Under the pieces are notes generated by a model that did no database searches, had not been told where the DNA came from, and saw nothing but the letters and a program-made list of their open reading frames with translations. The translations under genes were made by a program, and so were the position numbers. From NCBI GenBank assembly GCA_965205545.1, contig OZ242170.1:2046001-2110000 (forward strand): a stretch of DNA of 64,000 bases. The letters are read 5' to 3'. The stretch is from Bin55 sp965205545. Lineage in GTDB: Bacteria; Pseudomonadota; Gammaproteobacteria; Pseudomonadales; Azotimanducaceae. Positions 43,238-51,518 of the stretch are shown one piece after another; the first letter of the stretch is position 1; every line of letters starts with the position of its first letter.

Positions 43238-43258
43238 TCGAAGTAGACGAGGAAGACA

Positions 43259-43537
43259 ATGAGCGACGAAGATACGGGAATCTCCATGTTAAGCCCGCCT
43301 CATCCGGGGGGTCTTGTGAGGGACAACGTCGAAGCAAGCGGTTGGACCGTTACTGAAGCGGCAAGAAGGCTCGGTATAGGTCGTCAAGCACTGTCGCGAC
43401 TACTTAATGGCCGTTCCGGAATTTCACCATCCATGGCTTTGGCTCTTGAACGAATGGGTTGGAGCAATGCATCCTTTTGGATGCGGTTGCAGGCAGCTTG
43501 GGAACTTGCCCGTGAAAGAAAGAAGCAAGCGGCTTAG
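43259..43537 (+). CDS. higA: HigA-family antitoxin (XRE HTH)
   Basis: This 92-residue protein begins at ATG 43259, five nt after GAGGA. The sequence LSPPHPGGLVRDNV, then TEAARRLGIGRQALSRLLNG, with an HTH, and ERMGWSNASFWMRLQAAWEL is typical of the HigA/VapI group. It would bind HigB and repress its own promoter. It is intact and lies 21 bp downstream of the frameshifted toxin gene, in the usual higBA order, so it now appears to be an orphan antitoxin that might neutralise other HigB proteins. Confidence 0.9.
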   Translation: MSDEDTGISMLSPPHPGGLVRDNVEASGWTVTEAARRLGIGRQALSRLLNGRSGISPSMALALERMGWSNASFWMRLQAAWELARERKKQAA

Positions 43538-43804
43538 ACAACGTTGTTGAGCTTGGCGTTTCGAAAGGATGCAAATTAATCTAGCTGGGCGATCCAAATA
43601 GGAAACTTGACCGCATGTACTTGCCTTCGGCGGGGTTTCGCTTGCATGCGGAGAGAAAACAAATCACATTATCAGCCACAAGTCACGGACTTGCGGCCAA
43701 TTGACCTGCTTGCGCGCAAACGTGGCTGTTTAGTGGCAACCCTACCCATGGTTTAGGTCTCAAATCAATTAGACTTAGCCAGATTAGGATCTAAGGGTGC
43801 CTAG
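43538..43804. other. Intergenic region after higA
   Basis: These 267 bp lack a gene. They hold two small inverted repeats: CCGCATG (43611-43617) with CATGCGG (43645-43651), and CAAGTC-ACG-GACTTG (43679-43693, approximate edges). AAGGGTG at 43793-43799 could be the ribosome site for the following phosphatidyltransferase. Confidence 0.4.
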
Positions 43805-44353
43805 ATCAAAACCAGTCTGCTCTCCGCCGCCAACAGCCTGACTCTTGTCCGCTTCCTAATTGCGCCAGTAATCTTCTGGAGCATTTCCCAGCAACGCTAT
43901 TTCTTGAGTCTCTGCCTATTCGTGACAGCTGTGGTTACGGATGTAATGGACGGCAGAATTGCTCGTAGCCAAGGAAGTGTTTCAAATCTTGGAGGACTGT
44001 TCGATCATGCGACAGACTGCCTCTTCGTGGTATGCGCACTCTACGCTCTGAGCACCCATGAAATTGTTCCGTGGCAGCTGAGCGCGTTGGTGGCAGCCGC
44101 ATTCGTTCAGTATGTATTGGACTCTGGGGTTCTCAAGAAGAAGGGGTTGGTACCCAGCAAGCTGGGGCGATGGAACGGGATAGCGTATTTCGTGCTGGTC
44201 GCCATCCCCATTGTCCAAAACTCATTGAAATTTCAATGGATTAGCGACTACCACATCCACATAGCCGGATGGGCGATGTGTGCCATGACAGCATTCTCAA
44301 TGCTGAATCGAGTGTCCCTGCTCTTCAGGCGATCGCGTAGCGACGGCTCTTGA
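43805..44353 (+). CDS. CDP-alcohol phosphatidyltransferase, unusual or damaged start
   Basis: The complete signature D-x2-DG-x2-AR-x8-G-x3-D-x3-D is present (DVMDGRIARSQG, then LGGLFDHATD), so this membrane enzyme should join a CDP-diacylglycerol-like donor to an alcohol in phospholipid synthesis. Homology-like sequence (SLLSAANSLTLVRFLIAPVI) extends upstream to an in-frame TAG at 43802, but no ATG, GTG or TTG lies in that part; candidates are ATC 43805 or CTG 43817. The first TTG, at 43904, would remove the first membrane helix. Several membrane helices follow. Either a rare start codon is used or the 5' end is mutated. The product class (PgsA-like or other) is not resolved. Confidence 0.75.
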   Translation: MKTSLLSAANSLTLVRFLIAPVIFWSISQQRYFLSLCLFVTAVVTDVMDGRIARSQGSVSNLGGLFDHATDCLFVVCALYALSTHEIVPWQLSALVAAAFVQYVLDSGVLKKKGLVPSKLGRWNGIAYFVLVAIPIVQNSLKFQWISDYHIHIAGWAMCAMTAFSMLNRVSLLFRRSRSDGS

Positions 44354-44359
44354 GAGCAA

Positions 44360-45343
44360 TCATCCAAAAAGCTCGCTGTTCGCGCGCGGAAGGAAGACCA
44401 CACCGATGAGCGCGTTGAACACAACGAAGAAGGTGTGCATTACAAGACTAAACGCTCCGACTTCTGGATAGTCTGGAAACAGCACCGTCCAGAGTAGCAG
44501 CGCTCCGGCATGGAACGGCAGGGGGAGCGCCGCGGCCAAGAAGATCAAGGGAAGAAAAATCAACATCTGTCCAACGCTCGCTTCCACTTGAAACAAACCG
44601 AGTGCTATGGTGTAGACCACAACAGCCCCAATCAAATTTGGCGCCTTGAAGAGGACAGCAAGGGCGTAGTGCCAAATTTTCGCGTTGCGCAAAGCATGCA
44701 GCACGCTGATGTCGCGAAGCTTTGAACGCTTAAAGAGAAATCCTCGAAAGTACGCAACGTGAAACGGAAAGTAAAGGAACGCTGCTGCGAAAACGCTGGG
44801 CAGAATGATGTCGAGAGGCAGCATGGACGAAGCTTGCTGGACCTGGTCGAATCGAAAGATCAAACCCATGGATGAGAACATCAAGAGCTGGTAGATTTCG
44901 ACGACCCCTATGAAAATCATCGTGGACAACGCCTTCCAACCGGGAACCTGATAGGTCTTGAGCAAGTACAACGACATCGCCCCCTTCCCCACCTGTTCGT
45001 TCACAAGGGCGAGAATGTATGCACTCGCTCGAATGGGGAGTATCTTCGTAAATCCAAGGTGGGGGGCGTTGAACCAGCGAATGGCTCGCCATGTGACGTG
45101 AGTGTCGACGAAAAAGAAGAAAATCGAATAGGGGATCATCACTGCAAGCCACAGCCCCCAATTGACTTCTGCGAAGAAATCCAACAGGTATTTCCAGGCT
45201 GAGATTCCTTGATTCTCTGCTGCCGCATCGATTCGACTGTAGACCAAGTAAAAGCACCCAAGCGACAGTAACCAGGTCAGCACCTTGAACAGCAGGCTGA
45301 AGATGGACTTTTTTGGAGGGGACTGTTCAGATGTGTCGGACAC
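44360..45343 (-). CDS. Polytopic membrane protein of the LPG synthase/flippase-like (UPF0104) type
   Basis: This 327-residue protein has about seven or eight hydrophobic helices (for example FKVLTWLLSLGCFYLVY near 20-36 and LIFLPLIFLAAALPLPFHAG near 270-290). The pattern with conserved small loops (NEQVGKGAMSLYLLK) resembles the membrane domain of lysylphosphatidylglycerol synthases and YbhN-like proteins. There is no soluble aminoacyltransferase domain, so it would not make lysyl-lipid by itself. The start is GTG at 45343. It converges with the phosphatidyltransferase gene (6 bp apart), a suggestive lipid-related neighbour. The assignment is tentative. Confidence 0.6.
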   Translation of the reverse strand: MSDTSEQSPPKKSIFSLLFKVLTWLLSLGCFYLVYSRIDAAAENQGISAWKYLLDFFAEVNWGLWLAVMIPYSIFFFFVDTHVTWRAIRWFNAPHLGFTKILPIRASAYILALVNEQVGKGAMSLYLLKTYQVPGWKALSTMIFIGVVEIYQLLMFSSMGLIFRFDQVQQASSMLPLDIILPSVFAAAFLYFPFHVAYFRGFLFKRSKLRDISVLHALRNAKIWHYALAVLFKAPNLIGAVVVYTIALGLFQVEASVGQMLIFLPLIFLAAALPLPFHAGALLLWTVLFPDYPEVGAFSLVMHTFFVVFNALIGVVFLPRANSELFG

Positions 45344-45434
45344 TTAGTCTTTACTCGGCTTACACTTGGAATTCAGGTGTGCAATAGTAGCCGGTTGGCT
45401 ATCATTCGACCCAAGGCAATCAAGGAGAGATCGC

Positions 45435-46409
45435 ATGCGCACGGGATCGTTCACTGGGTTTGAAGTCGAGCTTCGCGACACAGGCATTGCATGGATTAAG
45501 TTCAATACTCCTGAACGCCTCAACGGACTAACGCAGCCAATCAAGCGTGATCTGGTCGAAACCATTGTCCAGGCGCAAATGGACAACGCGGTGCGAGTGC
45601 TGGTGTTTACTGGCGAGGGCCGAGCGTTCTGCGCTGGAGACGACATCTCCGGTCAGCGCAGGCCTGTGGGGGGCGAAGCTCTGGTTCCTCCCATTCCCCC
45701 TGGGCACGACAGCGACATTGGCACCTACGAAGGACTGAGGCACCTTTCGCAGACTGTGAATCTCGCGGTACGCAACTGCGACAAGATTTCGATTGCCGCG
45801 ATCAATGGCGTGGCGGTCCAAACTGGACTTTCGCTAGCTCTCGCATGCGATTTTCGCATTGCTGCAAAGGGAGCGAGACTGGGCAGCGCGACGTTGAGAT
45901 TCGGGCTCTTGCCGGATGAAGGGGGCCAGTACTTGCTTGTTCAAACCATAGGCGTGGCGAAAACCATGGACTTTTTGATGAACAAGAGAATTGTGAAAGC
46001 CGAGGAAGCCTACGATCTTGGCATGCTGCATGAAGTCGTGGATCCCGATGACTTGGAGACGAGAACAATGGATGTCGCTACGAGCTTCGCCAACGGACCT
46101 CAGGTTGCCATGAGATTTCTCAAACGGTCCATCTACAACGCCTATGACCTTTCATTTGAGCAGTCGATGGATGAAATTGCGGCCAAGACAGCGGTGACTG
46201 ATCACCATCCTGATGCCCGCGAAGGCGGCACCGCGTTTCGGGAAAAGCGTCAGCCGCAATTCAACGCGTGGTTGAGCCAGGAGGCGTCGAAATCCATGCG
46301 TTTCAATCAGGCTTATCAACGCTTGCTGGCTGAAGCATCAAGAGTGGGGGTGGACACTGGGCCCATACGCGCCCTGCGTGAAACGTACGGGGATTACTTA
46401 GACGACTGA
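45435..46409 (+). CDS. Enoyl-CoA hydratase/isomerase (crotonase) family protein
   Basis: The protein has 324 residues. ATG at 45435 is chosen because a strong AAGGAGAG site precedes it by 5 nt. The crotonase core shows GEGRAFCAGDDISG, AINGVAVQTGLSLALACDFRIA (oxyanion-hole region) and LRFGLLPDEGGQYLL. The two glutamates of true hydratases (in GGGxEL and PEI) are replaced, by Ser and Thr by my alignment, while an Asp in LLPDEGG matches the PaaG/isomerase type. I infer an isomerase or hydrolase on an acyl-CoA. The tail of about 60 residues after the core is unusually long. It is a single-gene unit ended by a hairpin. Confidence 0.82.
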   Translation: MRTGSFTGFEVELRDTGIAWIKFNTPERLNGLTQPIKRDLVETIVQAQMDNAVRVLVFTGEGRAFCAGDDISGQRRPVGGEALVPPIPPGHDSDIGTYEGLRHLSQTVNLAVRNCDKISIAAINGVAVQTGLSLALACDFRIAAKGARLGSATLRFGLLPDEGGQYLLVQTIGVAKTMDFLMNKRIVKAEEAYDLGMLHEVVDPDDLETRTMDVATSFANGPQVAMRFLKRSIYNAYDLSFEQSMDEIAAKTAVTDHHPDAREGGTAFREKRQPQFNAWLSQEASKSMRFNQAYQRLLAEASRVGVDTGPIRALRETYGDYLDD

Positions 46410-46416
46410 TCCGCAA

Positions 46417-46452
46417 TGCCAAGGAACAATCTCAAGTGATCGTTCCTTGGCA
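46417..46452. terminator. Bidirectional terminator between crotonase and glutamine synthetase genes
   Basis: Arms TGCCAAGGAAC and GTTCCTTGGCA form a perfect 11-bp stem with a 14-nt loop between two converging genes. On the plus strand a short CCTTTT follows. Position and symmetry make termination in both directions likely. Confidence 0.7.
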
Positions 46453-46462
46453 GAAATACCTT

Positions 46463-47476
46463 TTAGTTTGCGAGCGCGTCCTTGGTCGTGCGGATGATCA
46501 CCGAAGCGACCTTGTATGGGTCGGCATTCGAGGCGGGGCGGCGGTCTTCGAGTCGACCCTTCCAGCCCGCTTCAACTGTCGCCACGGGAATACGTATGGA
46601 TGCGCCGCGGTCATATAGCCCGTAGGAAAACGTGCTGATTGACTGAGTTTCGTGTAGCCCGGTCAGCCGCTGTTCGTTGTCAGCTCCGTAGACATCGATG
46701 TGCCGTCTTATGTTTGAACCGAATTCCTCGCAAATCTTGATGAAGACGGATTCGTCGCCAGCATTGCGCATTGGAGTGTTCGAGAAGTTCGCATGCATGC
46801 CAGAACCGTTCCAGTCGGTCTGTCCGAGAGGTTTCGGATGCCAATTGATTCCATAGCCGAATTCCTCAGCATTGCGTTCAGCCAGGTACCGTGCAATCCA
46901 CGTTTCGTCCCCGGCTCGCTTCGCGCCCTTCGCGAATAATTGAAACTCCCACTGTCCTGCAGCTACTTCAGCATTGATGCCTTCTAGATTTATGCCGGCT
47001 TCTAGGCACAAATCGAGATGCTGTTCGATGCAGTCGCGGCCAAAGTTGTTTTCGGCGCCCACGGAACAATAGTAGGGACCCTGGGGACGAGGAAATCCTT
47101 TCTCAGGAAATCCAGGAGGCAGCGAAGTCTCAATGTCCCACAGGAAGTATTCTTGTTCGAATCCAAACCAGAAGTCGTCGTCGTCGTCGTCAATTTGTGC
47201 TCTTCCGTTCGAATCATGGGGTTCACCGTCTGCATTGAGAACCTCGGTCATGACGAGGAAGCCGTTTTTTCGCGCAGGATCTGGATAAATCGCCACGGGT
47301 TTGAGCAGCAAGTCGGATGTGGTGCCTTCCGCTTGCGCTGTGGAACTGCCATCAAACGCCCACATCGGGCAGGATTCCAATTGGCCGTCAAAATCTTCTT
47401 CGACTCGCGTCTTGCTTCGCAAGCTCTGCGTCGGAAAGTAACCATCGAGCCAAATGTACTCAAGTTTCGATTTCAT
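46463..47476 (-). CDS. glnII: Type II glutamine synthetase (GSII, eukaryotic-like)
   Basis: This 337-residue enzyme makes glutamine from glutamate, ammonia and ATP. It begins KLEYIWLDGYFPTQSLRSKT and has FDGSSTAQAEG, LKPVAIYPDPARKNGFLV, FGFEQEYFLW (catalytic Glu) and GINAEVAAGQWEFQ, all of GSII rather than the roughly 470-residue GSI, which also bears an adenylylation site missing here. ATG at 47476 is taken by homology; a TTG at 47482 has better spacing (5 nt) to AGGAG. A run of six GAC codons gives Asp6 just before the catalytic motif (GTC repeats at 47174-47191). Confidence 0.95.
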   Translation of the reverse strand: MKSKLEYIWLDGYFPTQSLRSKTRVEEDFDGQLESCPMWAFDGSSTAQAEGTTSDLLLKPVAIYPDPARKNGFLVMTEVLNADGEPHDSNGRAQIDDDDDDFWFGFEQEYFLWDIETSLPPGFPEKGFPRPQGPYYCSVGAENNFGRDCIEQHLDLCLEAGINLEGINAEVAAGQWEFQLFAKGAKRAGDETWIARYLAERNAEEFGYGINWHPKPLGQTDWNGSGMHANFSNTPMRNAGDESVFIKICEEFGSNIRRHIDVYGADNEQRLTGLHETQSISTFSYGLYDRGASIRIPVATVEAGWKGRLEDRRPASNADPYKVASVIIRTTKDALAN

Positions 47477-47820
47477 TTTCAAGCATTCTCCTGTGTATTG
47501 CCTTAGGCGTAACGGACTTGAATCCCAAGCTCAGCGCTTGTTAGGGAATAGAAATGGTGGCGAAGTACGCACAGGGCATTCGCCGGTGCGTATGATACTG
47601 AATTAGTCCGCAGGTGGTAGGTTTAAACCGCGTAAAGTGGCATTGCGATACTTGGGTCTGCGTGGCCAGGAGAGTTCAGTCCACTTCGACGCGTAGTACC
47701 ATGTGTTGGACGGATCTCAATTGAACGCTGACTCCGCCCGAGCACAGCGCGTCGCAGGATTCCCGACTTCAGCGCAATCAATCCGTTTCACCTGACAAAT
47801 TGGGCCAATTCACAAACAAA
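47477..47820. other. Divergent intergenic region between glnII and a thioredoxin-domain gene
   Basis: These 344 bp should contain two promoters. I see AGGAG before glnII but no convincing -35/-10 pair and no strong inverted repeat. No sigma-54 element (GG-N10-GC at -24/-12) was evident, although glutamine synthetase genes often have one. No coding frame is supported. Confidence 0.4.
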
Positions 47821-49518
47821 ATGAGACGACTACAGATACCGCTAGGAAGTGCTGCATTATTCCTTAGTGCCGCACTCGTGCTGACGAGCACCGCTGACGA
47901 TTCCCAAACTTTCACGCTTTCGGGCGAATTGATTCATGTCGGTTTGGACTTGAAGGTAGCCGATGGACCCCCAGCAGATCCTACTTCGGAGGAGAAGAGT
48001 GCGGGAGGCCAGCCAACACCTTTGGTCACTGTATCGAAGTCCGTCTCCAATGTCGACGGCACTACAGTAAGCAACGAGGTTGCCTCCGGTTCCTTTGCTG
48101 AGGGAAAGGTCGTGCTCGAAGGAGCGATCAATGCACGAACCGAGGTAGTAATTGCCGTTGAAGGAGTTGCCAATGAACCTTTGACTCTGAGCGTAGTTGC
48201 CTCTCCGGGAGCGAGTCTCTCATTTGCTGTCTTGGACTATGCGTCTCCGCGTCGGGAAGACCTGCTGCTACCGGTTGGACAGTCAAGATTGGTCGAGGAT
48301 TCCGATGCGAAATTCACTGTACGGGGAGATCTTAGCGCCATCACCGACAAAGACTTGTCGGTAGCTATCGCCAAAGTCGAAATCCAGTCAAGCGGGTCGC
48401 AACAAGGAAGCCTTGACTTCACATCCGCCTATGTGCTGCTTGACCATGGCAAGTTCCTGTTCGAGGGTACCGCAATTGAGCCACTACTTTTCGTCGTGGA
48501 CGTGCGAAGACCCGACCTTGAATATAGGGGAATGGCCTATTTGGTTGCCGAGCCTGGTGCTCGAATCGAAGTTACGCCCAGCCCGTCGTCAGGTTCCTTC
48601 AACCCGAACTTCAAATCCGAATTGCTTGCAAACTCGGAGGCAGAAGGGAGTATGCACGCCAAGGTAGTGGAGAGTTGGCAGAATTCTCCTGATTACTTAG
48701 AGAAACTTAATGAATACGCTAGTGCGATCGACAAGTCGTCTGTGAAGGCATCCTCGGAATCGGCAGACGATGCGGAAGTTGAGGATCCGGATCCCTATGG
48801 AGTTTATAGGGAAATGGAAGCAGTCAGGAACGCTACATTGTCGGCTATCGTTCAACGTCTAGATGAACCTATGGCTGCGTTGCTCGCTATGGAAATTGGA
48901 ACGCCGGAGAGCCGTGATCTGGGAGCGTGGGACAGGCTTGCCAATGCGCTTGACGAGGATTTGGTTGTACGTCGGGTCTTGCCGCGGCGCTCGACTCTCG
49001 TGAAGCAAATTCAGTTGGCTCGCAACGCAGAGATCATAGTTCCAGGAAATTTTGCCCCTGAATTCGCCCTTGCGAACTTGGAAGGTGAGGAGATCGAGCT
49101 GTACGACGTGCTTGACGAGAGCAAGGTTGTTCTCATAGATTTCTGGGCTTCGTGGTGCGGACCATGCATCGCAACCATTCCCAAGCTAAAAGAACTGCAT
49201 TCAACTTACAAGGACGACGGATTCGAGATCGTATTTGTTTCAATTGACGACACCTTTGACGAATGGAAGGGCGAATCGGAAAGGCAAGAGCTCCCATGGG
49301 TAAATGTGGGAGACCTTCACGGGTTTTATGCGGACACGTGCGTGGATTACGGAATCCAGTGGGTACCCACGGAATTTCTAGTCGGCCCCGATGGCGAAAT
49401 CTTTGATCGAGAGATCACCATGGATGAACTTGAGGTCCATTTAGCCGACCGATTTGGTGGAGACATAGCACAAGGAACAGATGGCGAGTCAACGACGGAC
49501 GGACACAGTGTCGACTAA
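47821..49518 (+). CDS. Secreted thioredoxin-like (TlpA-type) protein with long N-terminal beta region
   Basis: The protein has 565 residues. ATG at 47821 is used; a TTG 21 bp upstream is in frame. A signal peptide (about 1-27) leads to roughly 370 residues of beta-rich and then helical sequence (SGSFAEGKVVLEGAINARTE, then EGTAIEPLLFVVD), an arrangement like DUF4369-thioredoxin proteins. The C-terminal thioredoxin domain (about 400-545) has the active site WASWCGPC and the cis-Pro loop in WVPTEFLV. It would reduce or oxidise disulfides in the periplasm. It has no operon partner and its target is unknown. Confidence 0.8.
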   Translation: MRRLQIPLGSAALFLSAALVLTSTADDSQTFTLSGELIHVGLDLKVADGPPADPTSEEKSAGGQPTPLVTVSKSVSNVDGTTVSNEVASGSFAEGKVVLEGAINARTEVVIAVEGVANEPLTLSVVASPGASLSFAVLDYASPRREDLLLPVGQSRLVEDSDAKFTVRGDLSAITDKDLSVAIAKVEIQSSGSQQGSLDFTSAYVLLDHGKFLFEGTAIEPLLFVVDVRRPDLEYRGMAYLVAEPGARIEVTPSPSSGSFNPNFKSELLANSEAEGSMHAKVVESWQNSPDYLEKLNEYASAIDKSSVKASSESADDAEVEDPDPYGVYREMEAVRNATLSAIVQRLDEPMAALLAMEIGTPESRDLGAWDRLANALDEDLVVRRVLPRRSTLVKQIQLARNAEIIVPGNFAPEFALANLEGEEIELYDVLDESKVVLIDFWASWCGPCIATIPKLKELHSTYKDDGFEIVFVSIDDTFDEWKGESERQELPWVNVGDLHGFYADTCVDYGIQWVPTEFLVGPDGEIFDREITMDELEVHLADRFGGDIAQGTDGESTTDGHSVD

Positions 49519-49646
49519 CGGCTGACATTGGCCGCATTTCATTAGTTGAATGCCGATCACACCATCTGGCAGATCGCCGTGCCCCATGGCTCAAGAGCTA
49601 AAGCAGGGCTTTGGAAAGAGACCACGATGAATGCATCTCCCAGCGG

Positions 49647-50846
49647 CTAGTCGGTTAGCGACTGGTACACAAGAGTCTTCAGTTCCCGCCGGATTGGCCA
49701 GGTTGACGAAGGGAGGAGTTGAGTCATAAACACAACCGTAAGCTCCTCTACGGGATCGATCCAGAAATAGGTGCTTGCGGCGCCTCCCCACGCAAACTCG
49801 CCAATGGAGTCCAAGACCGAAGCGGACGGTGGATCCAAGACAACGGAAAACCCCAATCCAAATCCGACTCCGGAGAAGCTCGTCTCGGAAAATACTGGTT
49901 GGCCCATCGCTGCCAGATCCACGTTGCCAGGCAAGTGGTTGGAAGCCATGTATTCCACCGTCTTGCGGCCAAGAATCTGCACTCCATTGAAGCTGCCCTT
50001 GTTGAGTAGCATTTCCACAAACCGCTGGTAATCGTCAATCGTGGAGACCATTCCTCCACCACCTGAGAAAAAAGTTGGTCGGCGCAGGTAGCGCGAGGTC
50101 TTGGCAGCATCCTGAAGCGTGAATCCATCGCTTGAGTGTTGATAGCACGCCGCCAGTCTGTCCGCCGCGGGCTCTGGTACATGGAAGCCAGTGTCCACCA
50201 TTCCCAATGGGGAGCAAATTTCTTCCCCAATGAATTCATCCAGATCGCGGTTGCCGAAAAGCTGAACCAAATATCCGCAAACGTCAGTCGCAAAACTGTA
50301 GCTCCACAACGACCCAGGGTCGTATAGCAAAGGAACTTTCGACAGTTTTTCGATCATGTCGTCAAGGGTGTTCTTGCTGCCGCCACCTTCGACGTTGAGC
50401 TCGCGGTATAGAGCATCAACGGGATGGTTATTCATGAAACCGTAGGTCAATCCCGCCGTGTGCGTCAGCAAATGCTTGATCGTCATTGCATTCTTGACCG
50501 GCTGCGTGATGATGTCTGAGCCAGACCCGGACTCATAGACTTTCAGATCCTTCCAGCTAGGCACGAACTTGGCTACGGGATCGTCAAGTTGAAACCTGCC
50601 CTGTTCGTATAGGATCATTAGCGCGACGCTCGTAATGGGCTTTGTCATGGAGTAAATTCGAAAGATAGTGTCTCTTTGCACTTCTCTCTTGTTTTCCACA
50701 TCGCTGTGCCCTGTGGAATGGAAGTATGTTTCTTGTCCACGCCGGTTCACTAGGCATACAGCACAAGGAATGCGTCCCTGCTCCACGTACTGGTCTAGAT
50801 GCTTCCCGATGCGCTGCAACCGGTCCTCGGACATCCCTTCGATCAT
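49647..50846 (-). CDS. Serine hydrolase, beta-lactamase class C / esterase family
   Basis: The protein has 399 residues. ATG at 50846 is chosen because GGGAGGA lies 5 nt upstream; a start at 50897 has no such site. The S-x-x-K motif is SMTK (nucleophile Ser near residue 66) in IFRIYSMTKPITSVALMIL. The second motif appears as Y-S-F in SLWSYSFATDVCG, where Y-x-N is usual in beta-lactamases, and WGGAAST marks the third region. No signal peptide is seen, so a cytoplasmic esterase (EstB-like) is more likely than a beta-lactamase. The substrate is unknown. Confidence 0.85.
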   Translation of the reverse strand: MIEGMSEDRLQRIGKHLDQYVEQGRIPCAVCLVNRRGQETYFHSTGHSDVENKREVQRDTIFRIYSMTKPITSVALMILYEQGRFQLDDPVAKFVPSWKDLKVYESGSGSDIITQPVKNAMTIKHLLTHTAGLTYGFMNNHPVDALYRELNVEGGGSKNTLDDMIEKLSKVPLLYDPGSLWSYSFATDVCGYLVQLFGNRDLDEFIGEEICSPLGMVDTGFHVPEPAADRLAACYQHSSDGFTLQDAAKTSRYLRRPTFFSGGGGMVSTIDDYQRFVEMLLNKGSFNGVQILGRKTVEYMASNHLPGNVDLAAMGQPVFSETSFSGVGFGLGFSVVLDPPSASVLDSIGEFAWGGAASTYFWIDPVEELTVVFMTQLLPSSTWPIRRELKTLVYQSLTD

Positions 50847-50930
50847 GGTTCCTCCCGCGACAAAACGTCGACTAATCGATGGTGAGTTTTGGTCCATTAT
50901 TCAAAAGCTAGAAAGGGACCTGAGGAATGC

Positions 50931-51356
50931 CTAGTCGGCGTCGGAGGGAGAGTAGCGTCTGTTGCGTTTCTTCTCTGAAATGCGCCGTTTGAGGTCTAGA
51001 CGTGCCCTTTTCGATGCGTGTGTTGGACGCGTGGCTTTCCGGATCTTGGGCTGGCGTTGGGCTTGTTCGAGCAGCTTGGTCAGTCGTTCCATCGCGTCGC
51101 GTCGATTCCTTTCCTGTGTTCGATGTGCGCGAGCATTGATCACTAGCTCGTCCTGCGAGTTGATTCGATTTCCCGCGATTTCTCTAAGACGAGAGTCGAC
51201 TCGAGCCTCGAGTTGGGCTTCTTTGAGGCTGAACCGCAATTCTGCTGCAGTTGAGACTTTCGCCGCATTCTGGCCACCTGGACCAGAAGAAAGGTGAAAT
51301 TTCCAGGTGAGTGAACTAGCTGGTACCACGACACTGCCCAGAGTCAATGAGTTCAT
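50931..51356 (-). CDS. arfB: Peptidyl-tRNA hydrolase ArfB (ribosome rescue)
   Basis: This 141-residue protein frees ribosomes stalled at mRNA ends. The catalytic GGQ lies in LSSGPGGQNAAKVSTAAEL (about 22-40), as in class I release factor domain 3. The C-terminal tail is strongly basic (RPTHASKRARLDLKRR) and would enter the empty mRNA channel. It begins with ATG at 51356. The gene stands apart from its neighbours. Confidence 0.93.
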   Translation of the reverse strand: MNSLTLGSVVVPASSLTWKFHLSSGPGGQNAAKVSTAAELRFSLKEAQLEARVDSRLREIAGNRINSQDELVINARAHRTQERNRRDAMERLTKLLEQAQRQPKIRKATRPTHASKRARLDLKRRISEKKRNRRYSPSDAD

Positions 51357-51518
51357 TTCGGTTGCATTGGTCTAAATTTCAAAGCTAGGGTTAGAGCGCA
51401 ATGCCGTGTTAAGGTTCCTGCATGTAGGGTAAGGTACTGGACTACCATAGTCCACCTTGGCTTAGGGTTGGCCGGAAGCCCAACCAACAGGTTGACCGCC
51501 TAGACAATGAGGGATTCG

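Noticed and set aside
47174..47191. GTC trinucleotide repeats as a possible repeat array
   Set aside because: Six copies only, explained as Asp codons of the glutamine synthetase; not a CRISPR or satellite array.
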